From positions 38,281 to 102,280 of the forward strand of contig SAQL01000023.1 in assembly GCA_004020645.1 (NCBI GenBank): 64,000 nucleotides of DNA, written 5' to 3'. The stretch comes from Mesorhizobium sp. GTDB taxonomy: Bacteria > Pseudomonadota > Alphaproteobacteria > Rhizobiales > Rhizobiaceae. The position numbers were made by a program, and so were the translations under genes. Position 1 is the stretch's first letter, and every line of letters begins with the position of its first letter. The notes below the pieces were generated by a model. The model did not search any database, had not been told where the DNA came from, and worked only from the letters and a program-made list of their open reading frames with translations. Positions 61,628 through 64,000 of the stretch are shown here, piece by piece.

Positions 61628-61713
61628 GGCAGAAATGACCGCCTTCCAGCATTTTCGACTTTAGTGGCCGTGCCCGCGCTGCGCTAGCGTGTGTGAAACG
61701 AGGAGACCGCCAC

Positions 61714-63120
61714 ATGGCCGCCACCGCTACCCTTGCACCATCGAGCATCGAAAGCTTCCGTTCCATCATGCGCGGCGAGGTGCTGGAGCCGTCGAGCCCA
61801 TCCTATGACACGACGCGGATCGTCTGGAACGGCATGATCGACCGACGTCCCGCTCTCATCGCGCGCTGCCGGAGTTCTGCCGATGTCGAGGCGTCGGTGA
61901 ATTTCGCGCGCGAAGAGCGGCTGGCGATCGCGATCCGCTCGGGAGGCCACAATGTTGCAGGCTACGCCGTCTGTGACGGCGGCCTGATGATCGACATGTC
62001 GCTGATGAATGGCGTGCGGGTCGCGCCCGGCCTCGATCGTGCCTTCGTTGAGGGCGGCGCTATTTGGGCCGATGTCGATGCGGCCACCACCCCGCTTGGC
62101 CGCGCCACGCCGGGCGGCCTGATCTCGGCAACCGGCGTTGCCGGCCTTACACTCTCAGGAGGCATCGGCTGGCTGCGCGGCAGCCACGGCCTCAGCGTCG
62201 ACAATCTGCTGGCCGCCGATCTGGTGACCGCCGATGGACGCCTCATCCATGTCGATGCGACGCAGAACACGGATCTCTTCTGGGCGCTGCGCGGCGGCGG
62301 CGGCAATTTCGGCGTGGTGACGAGCTTCAAGTTCAAGCTGCACCCGATCGAACCGGAGCTGATGTTTTGCGGTCCTGCCTATCCCGAAGAGCGCGCCAAC
62401 GAGATCATTCCGCTCTGGCGCGACTTCATGCAAACCGCCCCCGACCGCCTGAGCGGGCTGGCCGAGTTCTCCACCATTCCGGAGGATCCCTCCGTTCCCG
62501 AACACGCCTGGGGCCGCCGCGTCCTGGCGCTTGCGCATGTCTATGACGGACCGGCGGACGAGGGCGAGCGCGTCGTGGCTCCGCTGCGCAGCTTTGGCGA
62601 ACCGCTCGTCGATTTCAGCGGTCGCATGCCGTATCGCACCATCCAGTCGCTCTATGACGGCCTGTTCCCGAAAGGCCGCGACCGCTGCTACTGGAAATCC
62701 ACCTACCTCTCGCGCCTCGACGACGAGGTCATCGGGGAGATCACCGCGCGGATGGCGAAGCGGCCCTCCGAGATGACCTTCGCCTCGATCTGGAAGTTCG
62801 GCGGTTTCGTCCAGCGCGTTGCAGCCGATGCGACCGCCTTCGGCGACCGCTCCATGCCCTTCATGCTCAGCCTCGACGCCATCTGGCCAGGCGCTGACGA
62901 TGACGATGCGAACATCGGCTGGGTTCGCAGCTTCTGGCAGGACATGCAGCGCTACTCGACCGGCCGCCTCTATCTGAACTTCCCCGGCCATGGCGAAGGA
63001 GCGAATCTCGTGCGCGACGCCTTCGGAGCCGAGGTCTACGCGCGGCTCGCCAAGATCAAGCACAGATACGATCCGGACAATCTGTTCCGCCTCAACCAGA
63101 ACATCCTGCCAATGCACTGA
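61714..63120 (+). CDS. FAD-linked oxidoreductase of the berberine-bridge/VAO type
   Basis: About 468 residues from MAATATLAPSSIESFRSIMR. The FAD-binding domain has RCRSSADVEASVNFAREERL, AIAIRSGGHNVAGYAVCDGG (His for a covalent FAD link) and GLTLSGGIGWLRGSHGLSVD. The C-terminal BBE motif is YARLAKIKHRYDPDNLFRLN, QNI. The second, cysteinyl flavin link seen in plant berberine-bridge enzymes is not evident. It oxidises sugars, alcohols or aromatic compounds with oxygen. AGGAG precedes the ATG at 61714, which is chosen over an upstream ATG at 61693. Confidence 0.9.
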   Translation: MAATATLAPSSIESFRSIMRGEVLEPSSPSYDTTRIVWNGMIDRRPALIARCRSSADVEASVNFAREERLAIAIRSGGHNVAGYAVCDGGLMIDMSLMNGVRVAPGLDRAFVEGGAIWADVDAATTPLGRATPGGLISATGVAGLTLSGGIGWLRGSHGLSVDNLLAADLVTADGRLIHVDATQNTDLFWALRGGGGNFGVVTSFKFKLHPIEPELMFCGPAYPEERANEIIPLWRDFMQTAPDRLSGLAEFSTIPEDPSVPEHAWGRRVLALAHVYDGPADEGERVVAPLRSFGEPLVDFSGRMPYRTIQSLYDGLFPKGRDRCYWKSTYLSRLDDEVIGEITARMAKRPSEMTFASIWKFGGFVQRVAADATAFGDRSMPFMLSLDAIWPGADDDDANIGWVRSFWQDMQRYSTGRLYLNFPGHGEGANLVRDAFGAEVYARLAKIKHRYDPDNLFRLNQNILPMH

Positions 63121-63831
63121 CGTACAATCCAAATCGGGCATACGGTTGCGTCTCTCGTCTCGGCCGTGGTGGCTTTGATCGCGCTGAGTCGCGAGCGACG
63201 CCCAGCGTGGTCGCCGCGATGTCCGCTTTCAATCAGTGGCAAATCTGTCCGCAACGGCCGAGATTAGGCGCATTGCTGCCATTGGCAACGCAGACAATGA
63301 AGGTCTCGGAAGGGTCATGATTGCCGGTTCGGTGGAAGTCTGGTTCCAAGATGGGATATCGACGCTGCAATGACCGTGGAGCATAGATGCTGTCATTTCA
63401 CGCCAGCTTGAGTACCAGCAGGCGCTCAAAATCATCCTATTCGCACGCCGTAACCGCCTTTTGCCGCACGCATGGATCAAGGGCCTTTCCAGCCTTGAAA
63501 CAGCTGCGCTATGTGTAGCTGCACGCTACCCGACCTACGAACAGGAGCAAGATTAGAAGATAGACAACATGCACAAGATCACCCTCCCCTGCCCTTGGAT
63601 CGTGTTCATGCGAGAACAATCAAGCTGAGTGCTGCGGGTATAGCGAAGCTCGATTGGCCCACTTCAGAACGAAGTTCGCCATAAGTTGTTGATATTGAAA
63701 GATTTTGGTGGGCCCGGAGGATGTATTGAGACGTTTGATTTGATTGTCTTTTTCGCGGGCTAAAATCAGAAATCTTCCCGTATCGCTCCGTATGGTTCCG
63801 CGCCTAAGCAAAGGACGCTGCAGAGAGCTGT
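63121..63831. other. intergenic stretch before a transposase remnant
   Basis: No intact gene. A coding-looking plus-strand trace without a start (63374-63556, VISRQLEYQQALKIILFARR) may be a relic. ATGTCCGCTTTCAA at 63220 recurs at 60503, with loosely similar following sequence. Confidence 0.4.
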
Positions 63832-63954
63832 TTGCGGCTGGTTCGGGCATTGGCGGTGGAGATCCACGAGAACTGGCTCGAGGCGACCCGCTACCTCAAC
63901 ATGGATCATCTGCGCGAGCACAAGAAGGAGAACCTGAGGGCACTAGCCGCCTGA
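63832..63954 (+). pseudogene. C-terminal fragment of an IS256-family transposase
   Basis: The frame LRLVRALAVEIHENWLEATR, YLNMDHLREHKKENLRALAA and stop is the typical end of rhizobial IS256-type transposases (pattern LvRAL..E.hE.Wle..RYLNMd.LkEHKK..lr.aA). The catalytic part is missing. The start of a related gene is found at 26999. Confidence 0.75.
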
Positions 63955-64000
63955 GACGCGGCCGCCATGTCCGCCGCTCCGCTAAACACGGGGGCTGCGC

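Overview
The window reads as accessory chromosome (or large replicon) of an alphaproteobacterium of the rhizobial group, most likely Mesorhizobium or a close relative. This is inferred from GC-rich coding with rhizobial codon use, two CIRCE-controlled groESL operons, a MucR/Ros regulator whose zinc finger has Cys-x2-Asp, DUF1488 and DUF6894 proteins, many catabolic ABC and TRAP uptake clusters, and a tRNA without encoded CCA. No database search was possible, so the taxonomy is an inference.

Layout. 1-3.8 kb: a YhaN/YhaO-type ATPase-nuclease pair, cut by the left edge. 3.9-7.9 kb: small genes (BrnA-like protein, cold-shock protein, monooxygenase-like protein), tRNA-Arg(TCG) and an AbiTii-type defence gene broken by a frameshift. 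8.3-17.6 kb: a hexuronate regulon: CUT2 sugar ABC importer, GntR regulator with a palindromic operator, SDR, UxuB, UxuA and a stump of kdgK. 17.9-24.8 kb: LysR regulator and an operon with a TRAP importer, gluconokinase and three accessory enzymes for an unidentified sugar acid. 25.5-28.5 kb: a GH144-like glucanase, then mobile-element wreckage (IS256 start, TniQ, CGNR tail, direct repeat). 28.6-38 kb: a MarR-controlled oligopeptide/opine-type ABC importer with two DadA-like flavin oxidases and an SDR; matching 21-bp dyads lie before the MarR gene and before the ATPase gene.

38-50 kb is a patchwork of remnants (YhaN tail, IS91, phage terminase, MucR, nuoD, duplicated small genes, a tRNA-like 3' end) around groESL-1. 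50-55 kb carries many very small genes, including two tiny membrane proteins behind the same leader, and a second GH144-like glucanase. 55-60.3 kb holds groESL-2 and, divergent from it, a compact train of seven small genes ending in a transglutaminase-like protein. The first gene of that train, and its upstream region, also occurs degraded beside groESL-1, so the groESL plus neighbour block was duplicated. A third, inverted and broken copy of the first two genes sits at 50.1-50.5 kb. 60.6-63.1 kb is a divergent GlxA-type regulator and berberine-bridge-type oxidoreductase, followed by an IS256 transposase tail at the right edge.

The three catabolic clusters each combine uptake, regulator and first enzymes. 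The least explained material is the duplicated chaperonin block with its small-gene module and the families of micro-proteins with shared leaders. Several broken genes need only a single-base correction to become intact, so base-calling error should be excluded before calling them decayed.
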